From positions 1 to 64,000 of the forward strand of contig CAVWQE010000011.1 in assembly GCA_963757135.1 (NCBI GenBank): 64,000 nt of DNA, given 5' to 3'. This document shows positions 18,965-28,386 of this stretch, one piece after another. The DNA comes from Gp1-AA145 sp963757135. Lineage in GTDB: Bacteria; Acidobacteriota; Terriglobia; Terriglobales; Acidobacteriaceae. Position 1 is the first letter of the stretch; the number at the start of each line of letters is the position of its first letter. The notes beneath the pieces were generated by a model. That model was given only the letters and a program-made list of their open reading frames with translations, was not told where the DNA came from and searched no databases. The position numbers and the translations under genes were made by a program.

Positions 18965-19832
18965 TTACGCGGCAACGCGCATGCTGGCCCGCGCGGGCTG
19001 TGGCCTGGATTCGGCAGATGGCCGAATGTGTTGCTCAAGTTCAGACACGGTCCGTAAAGCAGTCTGCAGCACGCTGCTGGCGCGACGAAATCGGGCACGA
19101 CCGATGTTTTGCAATGCCGAGACCAGAGAGGACTGGCGAACTCCGCCAAACAATTTTTCCGCGCGTTCCGTCAACTTCAAGACGTCGTGCCAGTGGCCGA
19201 TCTCGTCCTGCGCCTTCTTCAATTCTGCGACAAAATCTTTTGCCGTTGGAGATTCCGAATCAAGCTCAGCAAGATAACGCGCATGCTTTGCTGAGATTCG
19301 GCATGCATGAAGACCTTTTTCGGTCAGGGGCGCATTGCCCGGATTAGGCAAGTGGTTGAAGGCCAGCTTCAGCGGATCAATCCTGTTCAGACTCATTTCC
19401 TGCTGGGCTTTGCGCAACCGTTTGCGCAATTTCTGTACGTCTTCTGCGTCGAAGCTTTTGCCCAGTCTCTTTGATCGCCTCTCCTGCTCTTTCGCCAGCG
19501 CATTCATGAAGTTGCGCGCGATGGTTCTGCCGATCAGGAACTTTCAATTCTTTCAGGAACGCAATCTGCACATCCAAGTCACGCACCTTGCCGGCTTTCC
19601 TTCTCAGCTTAGAAAGTCGGTTGAGCAGCTTCCGCTTGTTTCCGTTCTCCGCAGACAATTGGTCAACCAGCACTTCTACCCGCCGGCTGTTGGTCCGAAA
19701 GCGGTGTACGTTCTCCGGCTTCTTGTCCTTGGCTACACGGCCGATCTGCCGGTTCATTCGATCAAAAACCAGCCTGACCTGCTGGTTAACAGCGTCAGCG
19801 GTAGTCGTAGCTTGCGTATCAGTGGTTCCCAT
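18965..19832 (-). pseudogene. CHAD-domain protein, one frameshift
   Basis: The start (from 19832) encodes QVRLVFDRMNRQIGRVA, VHRFRTNSRRVEVLVDQL and KLRRKAGKVRDLDVQIAFLK, the His/Arg-rich helices of a CHAD domain. The frame is lost near 19515 and continues in a second frame (RNFMNALAKEQERRSKRLG to the stop at 18965), which holds the second half (LHACRISAKHARYLAEL, ALQNIGRARFRRASSVLQTA). One extra base in the codons around CGGCAGAACC explains it. CHAD domains bind polyphosphate and locate to polyP granules, which fits the flanking ppx and ppk1. Full length would be ~289 residues. Confidence 0.82.
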
Positions 19833-19982
19833 TCAGAGTGGAGACAGCAGTTAAGCGACGTGCAGCGCTCGTTCTCGAGCCACGGTGATTGTAACACTCC
19901 GTTAACAATTCATCGAGAAACACTTTGATTCGTTTATCGATTTTGATATTTACCTTTGACATCAATAAATTAGAAAGAATTG

Positions 19983-20981
19983 TTAATGTGTGACATTTGC
20001 CGCTTGCGACTCGCCCGCGTCGGCAAAAGAGAACGCCAGAGAAACATTCGAATACTGCTTGCCGCCGATTTCAACATAGGGATAGACAAAATAATTGAGG
20101 GGTTCGCCCTGTTGTGAGGGACTCAATTTCAGGTCACGTCCCACGCTGAATTGGATCCGATCGGCATCGTGAGCGCCGAAGAAGTAGTCCTTCTTGACCG
20201 GATTCTTCCAGGCTTCTGAGATGTCAACCGGAATCCAACCCCGCTGGGGATCAAAAAATTCCGCCCAGCAGTGATATCCGGCAATATCCGCCGATGCCTT
20301 GTTCGCCGGCAGTGGGAAACCGATTTCAAATCGAGCCGGAATCCCTTGCGAACGCGCCATCGAAATGAACAAAGAATGGAAATCTGTGCAGTTTCCTTTC
20401 TTCGCGTCGCAGGCATAGAGAACGTCGCCTCGCCCCCACCCGGTGCCGGTTTTGTCATATTTCATGTTGTCGAAAACATAGTCGTAGATGGCTCGCGCTT
20501 TCTCGATTTGCGATGTCTTCCCCGCGGTCACCTTCGCCGCTAATTCGGCGGGCAATCCGGTGATCGGGACCAGTTTGTCGGACCCGAGAAATTCTTTGGT
20601 TTCTTTTCCGCTCAACGATGCATTCTCCAGTCGCGGCCGGTTGAGTCCGATTGTCAGATGCTCATGCCGCACCACGTCGTACACAACCTCGAAATGCAGA
20701 TCGCCGGATTTCGATTTGCCGGCCTCCGCGTAGTACATCTCATTACCAAAGCGCGATTCATGGTTCTTCTTAAGTTCGAGATCGCCTTTAGCAGAAACTA
20801 CGCGTACGTCCTGATAGGAGTCTGAATGCGCTTCGGGAAACCACACTCGCACGTGTTCTCCCGCTGGAACATCCTTTACAGCGAACGCATAATGAAAGGT
20901 GAAATGGCGAGTTGCCTGGGCCAGCCCTAAAGGTCCGAAGTAAAGGGAAACAGTGAAAACAAGGACAATCTTGCGCAGCAT
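19983..20981 (-). CDS. Exported transglutaminase-like protease-fold protein
   Basis: This 332-residue protein starts at ATG 20981 with a signal peptide (LRKIVLVFTVSLYFGPLGLA). The transglutaminase-like core is in the second half: KARAIYDYVFDNMKYDKTG, then catalytic Cys in KKGNCTDFHSLFISMARSQG, His in AGYHCWAEFFDPQRGW, and Asp in IPVDISEAW, in the order of a Cys-His-Asp triad. The N-terminal ~150 residues form a beta-rich domain (HFTFHYAFAVKDVPAGEHVR). These proteins probably act on peptides or cross-links outside the cytoplasm; the substrate is unknown. The upstream in-frame start at 21032 would put extra charged residues before the signal peptide. Confidence 0.82.
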   Translation of the reverse strand: MLRKIVLVFTVSLYFGPLGLAQATRHFTFHYAFAVKDVPAGEHVRVWFPEAHSDSYQDVRVVSAKGDLELKKNHESRFGNEMYYAEAGKSKSGDLHFEVVYDVVRHEHLTIGLNRPRLENASLSGKETKEFLGSDKLVPITGLPAELAAKVTAGKTSQIEKARAIYDYVFDNMKYDKTGTGWGRGDVLYACDAKKGNCTDFHSLFISMARSQGIPARFEIGFPLPANKASADIAGYHCWAEFFDPQRGWIPVDISEAWKNPVKKDYFFGAHDADRIQFSVGRDLKLSPSQQGEPLNYFVYPYVEIGGKQYSNVSLAFSFADAGESQAANVTH

Positions 20982-21225
20982 TGTCGTTCTCCTCTGAGCG
21001 ACTGAGAGCGGTGACCAGGCACCGAGCTTCAATCAAAGCCGCGCAGAATCTTTTGGATTTGCGATCTAGATTACCGCGTTGCAGCTCAACATGCCAGCAG
21101 CAGGTCGCGGTGATTTGGGAGTTGCCGATCACCTCCAGCCACGGCAAATCGACGTTGCGACGCGCTCCGTCGTGACCTGCGTGGTTGATAGTTTTTCAGC
21201 CGCTGTCGTCCAGTAGAATGACGCA

Positions 21226-22161
21226 ATGTCCGCCGTCATCGAGTGCCGTGACCTGCGCAAGACTTACCCCGGTAAGGTGAAGGTCGAAGCCGTGCGCGGG
21301 CTAAGTCTCGAAATTCAAGCCGGAGAATGCTTCGGCCTGCTGGGTCCCAACGGTGCCGGCAAGACCACGACCATTGAGATCCTCGAAGGACTGCTGCAAC
21401 CAACATCAGGCCAAGTGACAATCCTGGGCCGGAGTTGGAAATCGCAAGCGCGCGAGATCCGTGAGCAGATTGGCATTTCTCTTCAGGAAACGCGACTTTC
21501 TGAAAAACTGACCGTCCGTGAAACGATTGACCTGTTTGCCAGTTTCTATCGCGCGCCGCGTCCTGCTGAAGAAGTTCTTACCGCACTACAGTTGAACGAA
21601 AAAGCCGATGCTCAGGTCGGAGATCTTTCTGGCGGACAAAAACAGCGCCTCGCGGTCGCAACCGCGCTGGTCGCATCCCCGAAGATTTTGTTTCTTGATG
21701 AGCCGACAACGGGGCTTGACCCGCAGAGCCGGCGACAGCTATGGGACATCATCCGTAACTTTCAGCACGGTGGCGGTACAGTTTTGTTGACCACGCATTA
21801 CATGGACGAGGCTGAACGCCTCTGTGATCGCATCGCAATCGTTGATCACGGTCAGATAATTGCCGAGGGGACCCCTGCGGAGCTGATCGCCAAACTTGGT
21901 GGCCATCATGTAGTTGAATTTGCGCTTTCCGGTGCTTCCGGGGGAAACGCTTCTGATTGGCAGTCTCTTCCGGGCGTGGAATCGGTGAGAGATGACGATG
22001 GCATGCTGAGTCTGAGCGTGCGCGAACCGCACCGCACCATTCCCGCGCTGCTCGAAAGAGTTGACCAGTGCTCGGCAGAACTTCAGCACTTGACCACACG
22101 CCAGGCCAGTCTTGAAGACGTGTTCGTGAAACTGACGGGCAGGCATTTGAGGGAGGAATAA
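21226..22161 (+). CDS. ABC transporter ATP-binding protein
   Basis: This 311-residue ATPase has Walker A GPNGAGKTT (after CFGLL), Q-loop ISLQETRLSE, signature LSGGQKQRLAVATAL, Walker B ILFLDEPTTGLD and the switch His in LLTTHYMDEAERLC. The C-terminal ~80 residues form the extension seen in ABC-2 exporters of the drug/polysaccharide/Na+ type. It is followed 9 bp later by its membrane partner. The substrate is not predictable; such pairs export drugs, lipids or small molecules. Confidence 0.92.
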   Translation: MSAVIECRDLRKTYPGKVKVEAVRGLSLEIQAGECFGLLGPNGAGKTTTIEILEGLLQPTSGQVTILGRSWKSQAREIREQIGISLQETRLSEKLTVRETIDLFASFYRAPRPAEEVLTALQLNEKADAQVGDLSGGQKQRLAVATALVASPKILFLDEPTTGLDPQSRRQLWDIIRNFQHGGGTVLLTTHYMDEAERLCDRIAIVDHGQIIAEGTPAELIAKLGGHHVVEFALSGASGGNASDWQSLPGVESVRDDDGMLSLSVREPHRTIPALLERVDQCSAELQHLTTRQASLEDVFVKLTGRHLREE

Positions 22162-22170
22162 CGCCTAATC

Positions 22171-23286
22171 GTGAGCATCGCGCAACAAAATCTGCCGACG
22201 GATGCGCTTCAGACGAAGCCATCGCCCGTTCCCCGCAACGGCCGATGGGCTGGATTCCGTCACCTGCTGCGCGCGCGCATGCTGGAATTGGCTCGCGAAA
22301 GGGAAGTCGCCTTTTGGATATTCGTGTTTCCTCTGCTTCTAGCGTTGGGACTTGGCTTTGCTTTCCGCAACAAGCCGGCGGACAAGACCACGATCGCCAT
22401 CGTTGCCGGACTTGAAGCCCAGAATGTTTTGACATTGGTTCAGAATTCTGCCGGACACGCGTCTATTCATGCTGAAATCCTTGATGAAGCGCGGGCGAAA
22501 AACGGACTTCGACTAGGCAAATACGATCTCGTTGTAGAGCCGCTCGCCCCCGGGCAAGTTCAGTATGACTTTGATCCCGCGCGGCCCGAGAGCGTGCTCT
22601 CACACGCCGAGGTGGATCAGTCGTTGCAATCCGCCGCCGGGCGTAAAGACGTGCTGACCACGCGAACGTTTACTTCGAGCGAGCCCGGCTCGCGCTACAT
22701 CGACTTTCTTATTCCCGGGTTGCTCGGCATGAACCTGATGAATTCGGGGATGTGGGGAATCGGCTTTGCGCTGGTGGACATGCGTCAGCGGAAATTGTTG
22801 AAGCGGTTCGTCGCCACCCCGCTGCGCCGCGGCGATTTTCTGCTGGCTCTAGCCAGCAGCCGCCTGATCCTGATGGTGATCGAAGTCTGCCTGCTGTTGG
22901 GGTTCGGCGTACTGATGTTTCATATCCGCGTCATGGGCGCTTTACTGACTATTTTATTGATCGGCGCAATCGGAGCGATTGCGTTCGGCGGTCTCGGGCT
23001 TCTGACCGCGAGTCGCGCACGCAAGATCGAAAGCGTAAGCGGCTTGATCAATCTGGTGATGATGCCGATGTGGATTTTTTCCGGTGTATTTTTTTCTTAC
23101 GAACGGTTCCCAGCCGCCGTCCAGCCTTTCATTAAAGCGCTTCCTCTTACCGCCTTGAACGACGCGCTGCGCGCAACCATCCTCGAAGGCTCCACTCTGA
23201 CCTCGCAGGGTGGGCGCTTGCTCGTGCTTGCCTTGTGGGGAGGCATTTCATTCTTTCTTGCTCTCCGCTGGTTCCGTTGGACTTAA
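22171..23286 (+). CDS. ABC-2 type exporter permease
   Basis: This 371-residue membrane protein starts at GTG 22171 after gggaggaat in the preceding gene's end. An N-terminal helix (VAFWIFVFPLLLALGLGFAF) is followed by a large extracytoplasmic domain (residues ~70-170), then five helices containing YIDFLIPGLLGMNLMNSGMW, the conserved RKLLKRFVATPLRRGDFLLA loop and MMPMWIFSGVFFSYERFP. This is the usual plan of ABC-2 permeases. It pairs with the ATPase at 21226 to form an exporter, presumably a homodimer of permease and ATPase. Confidence 0.9.
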   Translation: MSIAQQNLPTDALQTKPSPVPRNGRWAGFRHLLRARMLELAREREVAFWIFVFPLLLALGLGFAFRNKPADKTTIAIVAGLEAQNVLTLVQNSAGHASIHAEILDEARAKNGLRLGKYDLVVEPLAPGQVQYDFDPARPESVLSHAEVDQSLQSAAGRKDVLTTRTFTSSEPGSRYIDFLIPGLLGMNLMNSGMWGIGFALVDMRQRKLLKRFVATPLRRGDFLLALASSRLILMVIEVCLLLGFGVLMFHIRVMGALLTILLIGAIGAIAFGGLGLLTASRARKIESVSGLINLVMMPMWIFSGVFFSYERFPAAVQPFIKALPLTALNDALRATILEGSTLTSQGGRLLVLALWGGISFFLALRWFRWT

Positions 23287-23503
23287 TCGGGCAACCAGAA
23301 CCGCCAGGATGGCAACCAAGCTTCGCTGCTGGCTTCGCCTGATCTGCGCCAAGCCATGAACGAAAGGCGCCAATATTCCTTATTTGGTGCGGCGATGTGC
23401 AAGAGCCAGGCGATAGGTTGCGGCCGCGAAATGATGCACGAGTTTGAATGTACTTTCAACTGACTTTTCCTCGTGCTCACATGCTAGACTCCGAGGCGTG
23501 ATC

Positions 23504-24481
23504 ATGGCGCGGGTTGGCGCTGGGTCAGTTAGCAGCGCTCTTAGCATTTACCCGCCCTTCGTCTGGCTCGGCGCTGCAAGTGGCAGGTTCGCGAAGCTGG
23601 CTGCTGCTTCGGATGAGAACCTCATCGGTCGCCTGGTTGTAACCGGATTGAACGCCCGCATTTTTTTTTGGACAAAAGAGCCAGTTTTGGTCAAAGCTGC
23701 CGAACATTTCGACGTGTGTGCGCCGTTCTTCGACCAGCTTCGGCGAGCGAAGACACGTGTGCTCATGCTCGATTATGACGGTACTCTGGCGCCCTTCACG
23801 GCTGATCGCACCCGCGCATTTCCCTATCGCGAGATTCCGGACGCGGTCTCAAAAATCATGGGCTGCAAGACGCGTGTTGTCCTGATTAGCGGCCGGGCCG
23901 CCACCGAACTTCTGTTTTTGAGCGGCATTCATCCTCATCCCGAGATCTGGGGAAGCCATGGTGCGGAGCGGCTTTATCCCGACGGCTCTTACGAAGTCGA
24001 ATCGCCTGAGCCAAGGCAGCGAGTGGGCTTACAGGTTGCAAATCGCAGCCTTCGTTCCGCTGGCCTCACGGCACGCATGGAGTCGAAGCCCGGCGGAATT
24101 GCGGTTCACTGGCGTGGCCTCGCTGACGAGGAACAAGCGAGCGTAGAGAAAAAGGTACGCAGCCTGGGTGGTCCGTTGGTAGATGAATATGGCCTCCAAC
24201 TGCTGCCCTTCGACGGGGGTCTCGAGATCCGCTCAGCCTCTAAGAATAAAGGCGACGCTGTCAGTGCCATCCTCGCCGAAGCGGGTGCCGGAGTAGCTGC
24301 CGCGTATTTAGGTGACGATCACACCGACGAAAATGCCTTTCGCGCCATCAAAGGTCATGGACTTGGGGTTCTGGTGCGTACCGAACCCCGACCAACTATG
24401 GCTGACGTGTGGTTGCGTCCGCCGGAAGAACTCGGACATTTCTTGCGTGAGTGGCTTGCTGCCTGCGGAGCAGAAAAATGA
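23504..24481 (+). CDS. otsB: Trehalose-6-phosphate phosphatase
   Basis: This HAD-superfamily phosphatase dephosphorylates trehalose-6-phosphate to trehalose. Motif I is VLMLDYDGTLAPF, motif II VVLISGRAA, then WGSHGAE, and motif IV YLGDDHTDENAF; all are typical of OtsB. ATG 23504 has GAGG 7 nt upstream. About 70 residues precede the HAD core and have no recognised domain, so a later start (a TTG or GTG near 23687-23715) is possible. A T9 run sits at about 23660. The stop overlaps the otsA start (ATGA at 24478), so the two are translationally coupled. Confidence 0.9.
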   Translation: MARVGAGSVSSALSIYPPFVWLGAASGRFAKLAAASDENLIGRLVVTGLNARIFFWTKEPVLVKAAEHFDVCAPFFDQLRRAKTRVLMLDYDGTLAPFTADRTRAFPYREIPDAVSKIMGCKTRVVLISGRAATELLFLSGIHPHPEIWGSHGAERLYPDGSYEVESPEPRQRVGLQVANRSLRSAGLTARMESKPGGIAVHWRGLADEEQASVEKKVRSLGGPLVDEYGLQLLPFDGGLEIRSASKNKGDAVSAILAEAGAGVAAAYLGDDHTDENAFRAIKGHGLGVLVRTEPRPTMADVWLRPPEELGHFLREWLAACGAEK

Positions 24482-26004
24482 AAGTTCTGGAAGGCCGGCT
24501 GATCACAATCTCTAACCGCTTGCCGGTTGAAATAAAAAACCGCGCAGGCAATCCTCGCCTGTCTCGCAGCGCGGGCGGACTTGCCACCGCTCTCGACAGT
24601 ATCTGGCGTTATAGCCATGGTGTTTGGATCGGATGGGGTGGGGCCGCAGATTCTCCCGCTGCCAACGGCGTATTGCAAAAGGCTGCTCGAGGCCATTCCT
24701 ACAGCTTCAAGCCTGTTCCGCTCTCCCGCGAGGAGATCTCAAAGTTCTATTCCGGGTTCGCCAACGAGATCATCTGGCCCTTGTTCCACGACATGCCTTC
24801 CCGTTGCAATTTTGACCCTGAATATTGGGAAGTTTACCAGCGCGTGAACCGCAGGTTCGCGCAAGCTGCCGCTGAAGCCGCTAATGGCAAAGACCTGGTC
24901 TGGGCCCACGACTATCACCTGATGCTCATGGGGCGTTATTTGCGCGAGGCGAGCAGCACCGGCCGGGCCAGTTTCTTTTTGCACATCCCGTTTCCGGCAC
25001 CTGACATTTTCGAAAAACTGCCCTGGCGCAAACAGATTCTTCGGGCTTTGCTGCAATACGACCTACTCGGCTTTCAAACCGACCGCGATCGTTTTAACTT
25101 TGTGAGCTGTCTGGAACGAATTCTCCCGGAGGCTGTCAGTTCTCGCGACGATCCCTTTAATACCATCGAATTGGAGGATCGGCACACACGAGTGGGTACA
25201 TTTCCCATCAGCATTGCCTTTGAGGAATTTGCCAATCACGCTGCCAGTCGGGAGGTCGAACTTGCGGCGAACCAGTTCCGTCATGAACTGGGAAACAAGT
25301 TTCTTGTGCTCGGTGTGGACCGCCTGGATTACACCAAAGGCATTCCCGAGCGCTTGAAAGCGTTCAGGATTCTGCTACGCCGCTTTCCCGAACTGCGTCA
25401 TCGGGTCACCCTGCTCCAGGTGGTCGTACCCAGCCGCGAGGAGATTCCCAACTACAAAGAATTGCGCCGGGAGGTTGAGTTACTGGTTAGTCAGATTAAC
25501 GGCGAATTCACCGAAAGCGGTTGGGTACCGATCCACTACATGCACCGTAATCTCACTCGCAAGCAGTTGGTCACCTATTACCGCGCCGCCGATATCGCGC
25601 TTGTGACTTCACTGAAAGACGGCATGAACCTGGTTGCGAAAGAATTCTGCGCCGCCCAGGTCGAGGAAACAGGCGTAGTGGTAATCAGTGAATTCACCGG
25701 CGCCGCTGCTGAGTTGCAGCATGGTGCACTGGTGGTAAATCCGAACGACTTGGCTGCGGTGGCAGAAGCCATTCACCGCGCTTGCATCATGCCGGTCGAG
25801 GAGAAGCGCTCCCGCATGCGCCTGTTGCGCGACATCGTGCGCACCCACAACGTTCAAGTCTGGGCCGAATCTTTCCTGAATGCTGCGCTCACCGTGCAAC
25901 CGTCGGCCAAAACTGGTCAACAAGTTCGCAGAGATTCCCATGGAGAAGATACCGACCTCACCTTGATTGCCTCATCCGGCGCTTCTGACCAGAGGATCGC
26001 TTAG
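24478..26004 (+). CDS. otsA: Trehalose-6-phosphate synthase
   Basis: This 508-residue GT20 enzyme makes trehalose-6-phosphate from UDP-glucose and glucose-6-phosphate. Signature segments are LITISNRLPVEI and SAGGLATALDSI at the N-terminus, WAHDYHLMLMGRYLRE, FFLHIPFPAPDIFEKLPWR, LLGFQTDRDRFNFVSC, VDRLDYTKGIPERLKAF and LVTSLKDGMNLVAKEFCAAQ. The start ATG 24478 overlaps otsB. Together the pair makes trehalose, an osmoprotectant and desiccation protectant. The stop directly abuts the stop of the convergent SET gene (26004/26005), leaving no intergenic space. Confidence 0.95.
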   Translation: MKVLEGRLITISNRLPVEIKNRAGNPRLSRSAGGLATALDSIWRYSHGVWIGWGGAADSPAANGVLQKAARGHSYSFKPVPLSREEISKFYSGFANEIIWPLFHDMPSRCNFDPEYWEVYQRVNRRFAQAAAEAANGKDLVWAHDYHLMLMGRYLREASSTGRASFFLHIPFPAPDIFEKLPWRKQILRALLQYDLLGFQTDRDRFNFVSCLERILPEAVSSRDDPFNTIELEDRHTRVGTFPISIAFEEFANHAASREVELAANQFRHELGNKFLVLGVDRLDYTKGIPERLKAFRILLRRFPELRHRVTLLQVVVPSREEIPNYKELRREVELLVSQINGEFTESGWVPIHYMHRNLTRKQLVTYYRAADIALVTSLKDGMNLVAKEFCAAQVEETGVVVISEFTGAAAELQHGALVVNPNDLAAVAEAIHRACIMPVEEKRSRMRLLRDIVRTHNVQVWAESFLNAALTVQPSAKTGQQVRRDSHGEDTDLTLIASSGASDQRIA

Positions 26005-26460
26005 CTAGACTCCAGCTTTGGCCTTCTTTCGTGTCAGCTTTTTTCTGCGCGCCAATTCCTTGGGCGCATACATGCTGCTCCGGCAGCGTTTCGCTCCGCA
26101 AAGGCAAATGGCTGGGTCGTCCAGATCGCCGTCGTAGAGGTTGTAGTCATAGGCGAGTTCCTCTCCGGCGACGATGGGGCGGATCGCCCGTAGGATCACG
26201 CGCCCGCGAACCTCGTCAGCTTCGCAATTTGGATTGCACGAATGGTTAATGAAGGCGGCGATTCCATCGCCGTCAATCACGTGCTCCCCGTCCACAAGCC
26301 CAAACAGATAGGTTCGAGGGGAGTGCTCGTAAATCGAATCCGCGCCGTCATTCGTCAATCGCGGGCCAGTGTATTCCGCAACTAAGGCGCGTTTCTTGAT
26401 TGGCTCAGTTGTGTAAACACCGTCAGCATGAATGCCTGATCTACGGATCACCAGCGCCAT
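26005..26460 (-). CDS. SET-domain protein-lysine methyltransferase
   Basis: This 151-residue protein is a compact SET domain. The N-terminal VIRRSGIHADGVYTTEPIKK leads into the SET core; FINHSCNPNCEA is the conserved NHSCxPN cofactor/knot motif, AGEELAYDYNLY the ExxYDY catalytic segment, and CLCGAKRCRSSMY a post-SET Cys cluster that binds zinc with the core Cys. The lysine-rich tail (RRKKLTRKKAKA) could bind nucleic acid. Bacterial members methylate lysines of chromosomal or ribosomal proteins, but the target is unknown. It abuts otsA tail to tail. Confidence 0.88.
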   Translation of the reverse strand: MALVIRRSGIHADGVYTTEPIKKRALVAEYTGPRLTNDGADSIYEHSPRTYLFGLVDGEHVIDGDGIAAFINHSCNPNCEADEVRGRVILRAIRPIVAGEELAYDYNLYDGDLDDPAICLCGAKRCRSSMYAPKELARRKKLTRKKAKAGV

Positions 26461-26527
26461 AGCTTCGAGAGTAGCATTCCTTCTCGACTGGCGTGCATGT
26501 GCACACTTTGGAAAATAGAAGTTAAAA

Positions 26528-26562
26528 AAGCCCTGCCTGAGCTGTTCGTTCAGGCAGGGCTT
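26528..26562 (-). terminator. Rho-independent terminator after the phosphoesterase gene
   Basis: A perfect 13-bp stem (AAGCCCTGCCTGA at 26528-26540 with its complement at 26550-26562) encloses a 9-nt loop and is followed leftward by a run of T (26521-26527 on the top strand reads gttaaaa). It lies just beyond the end of the leftward phosphoesterase gene and upstream of the SET gene. Confidence 0.85.
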
Positions 26563-26572
26563 CCATCATCAT

Positions 26573-27851
26573 TTAATTTACTGCTACTTCGAATCTAAAA
26601 AGGTCCGACATCACTCTCACGCTCTCGTCGCAAGCGTGATTCAGGCATGGCAGCTCGAATCCACCTTCGACTGTCTTCAGCAGTGAGAAGTGATTGTAGA
26701 GTTGTGAGCTCGAAATCCCGTGCGGCCCGAAGTTCGTGTCCACGATCGCCAGGTACCTGGTTTACGTTAGGTACGAAGCTGTAATCGTTTTCATCCCACA
26801 CCACGATGATGGCATTTCGGCCCTCTTTCCATGCCGGCGAAGCGTGAATGGCTTTGACGATGTTCCGTAATGCCAGATCGCCCAGGTAGATTGAAGCCGG
26901 ATTCAGTCCGGCCTGAACGCCTGTGTCGCTGGGATCAAAATCGCACTGTGGACCGGCATTTCCGCGCCCGTGTTGATCGTTGCACTGATTGGGCGCAATA
27001 AGAGAGAAATTCGGCACGTGCCCGGACTCGAGATCTTCGAACAGTCCGCCTTCGCCTTCAAATCCTTTTACATTCTTCAGACTCGAGTTTGGATTTTCCC
27101 CTTCCTGGACGCTGCGGAAATAAACGAAAGGGTTGTGTTTGGCAGCATAGAGCTTCACCAGGCTTGAAGATGTGGGCGCCTGGTCGGGCAAAACTGAAGG
27201 AATATCGCTCGCATCGGTGAAGAATCCGTCGCTGTAATTCACGTTGTCGGCGCCTTGCTGCGGCAGGCTTTCCTGATAGCTCTTCCATGTGCGATTGTGC
27301 TCGGCGAGTTGATCGGCAATGGTCTTGCCGACGGTGCCGGGGGCAGCCTTGATTGAGATCACGCCGTCAATGTCAATCAGGCCCGGCGGGCAGGGATCGG
27401 TTGTGTCGGGGCTAGGGCATTCGTTGGTGAGGTCGATCGCCGGAGTCTCGGCGTCGGTGCCCGTGCCAGCGATCGGACAAACATTGGGGCTCGACGGGAA
27501 ATCGGTCACCACCATCCCGGTCGAAAGATTGGTCATGCATGTGGCGTTATGCCAATCAGGGTCGTTATCGCTGCGCACGCCGAAGTTGGAGCCGCCGACG
27601 ATTTCCAGATAATTGGTCGAGCTGGGATGTCCAATGGCGAAATAATTCAGCGCGGAATTTGCTTGCTTTGAATATAGGTTTGCGAACGGAGCATTCGGAT
27701 TTCCGATGATTTGTGAATAGCCGTGATTCTCCATCACGATCACAAATACGTGGTCCAGGTGTCGCACGCCCTTGGGTACGGGGCCTTCTGCTGCAAAAAC
27801 GGTGGCGGTCAGTAGTGCTAAAGCCAGACAAGGCAATGCTTTGTTCTTCAT
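26573..27851 (-). pseudogene. Exported phosphoesterase (acid phosphatase/phospholipase C family), C-terminal frameshift
   Basis: Starting at ATG 27851 (site AAAAGGTG), a signal peptide (KALPCLALALLTATVFA) precedes an alkaline-phosphatase-like metallo-phosphoesterase core: HVFVIVMENHGYSQI (metal-binding start), HPSSTNYLEIVGG, VGKTIADQLAEHNRTW, HVPNFSLIAPNQCNDQHG and AIIVVWDENDYS. The frame as given ends at 26595 with an unrelated tail. A single-base shift near 26755 gives the expected C-terminus (LAIVDTNFGPHGISSSQLYN, then HFSLLKTVEGGF and CLNHACD) with a stop at 26573. The family hydrolyses phosphomonoesters or phospholipids in the periplasm or outside the cell. Confidence 0.82.
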
Positions 27852-28117
27852 GGTAGTCACCTTTTCTTTTTAATGGACTTCCAAATCGGACTTCAGAATC
27901 GCGGGCATTTTGTGGCGCGCCCGACCAGGGAAGCTAGCAGCAGAGCCATTTCTAGGTGGTTAGCAGGAAATTAAGGGTTGGTGAATACTGGGTGAACGCA
28001 CCTGGGATAAAGGAAGGGATGGAGCGACGAAACGATAAATTGGCGCTGGCGTCCGGCCCGACCTTGGTTTAGAATAGTAGCGAACAAAAGACGAATAGGT
28101 TCCCAGACTGGTTTTCG

Positions 28118-28339
28118 ATGAAGGCGAATTCGACTATGGCCGATGAGAAAATTCTGCAGTTCCCGGTCCGTAACCCTGCTCTGTTCTCACCAGAGATCAA
28201 TTACCAGGTGTTAAGCAATAGCGAATTCACCAGCGTTCTTTGTGCGGCCATACGTGCTCTCCCCCACGTGAAAGATTCGGAGTGTCGTGAAGAACTGAAG
28301 CGAACGCTATGCGAACTGTTGCTACAGGAAACCGCCTAG
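28118..28339 (+). CDS. Small hypothetical protein, 73 aa
   Basis: The frame encodes KANSTMADEKILQFPVRNPA, then a helical segment ending ELKRTLCELLLQETA. The ATG at 28118 has no strong ribosome-binding site; an internal ATG at 28136 is possible. There is no recognised domain or signal peptide. It sits alone between the phosphoesterase and tRNA-Gly. Coding status rests on length and composition only. Confidence 0.4.
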   Translation: MKANSTMADEKILQFPVRNPALFSPEINYQVLSNSEFTSVLCAAIRALPHVKDSECREELKRTLCELLLQETA

Positions 28340-28386
28340 GGCGCATTAAGCAGGTTCTTCCGAGAATGAGTCCAGTCGAAAACTTA

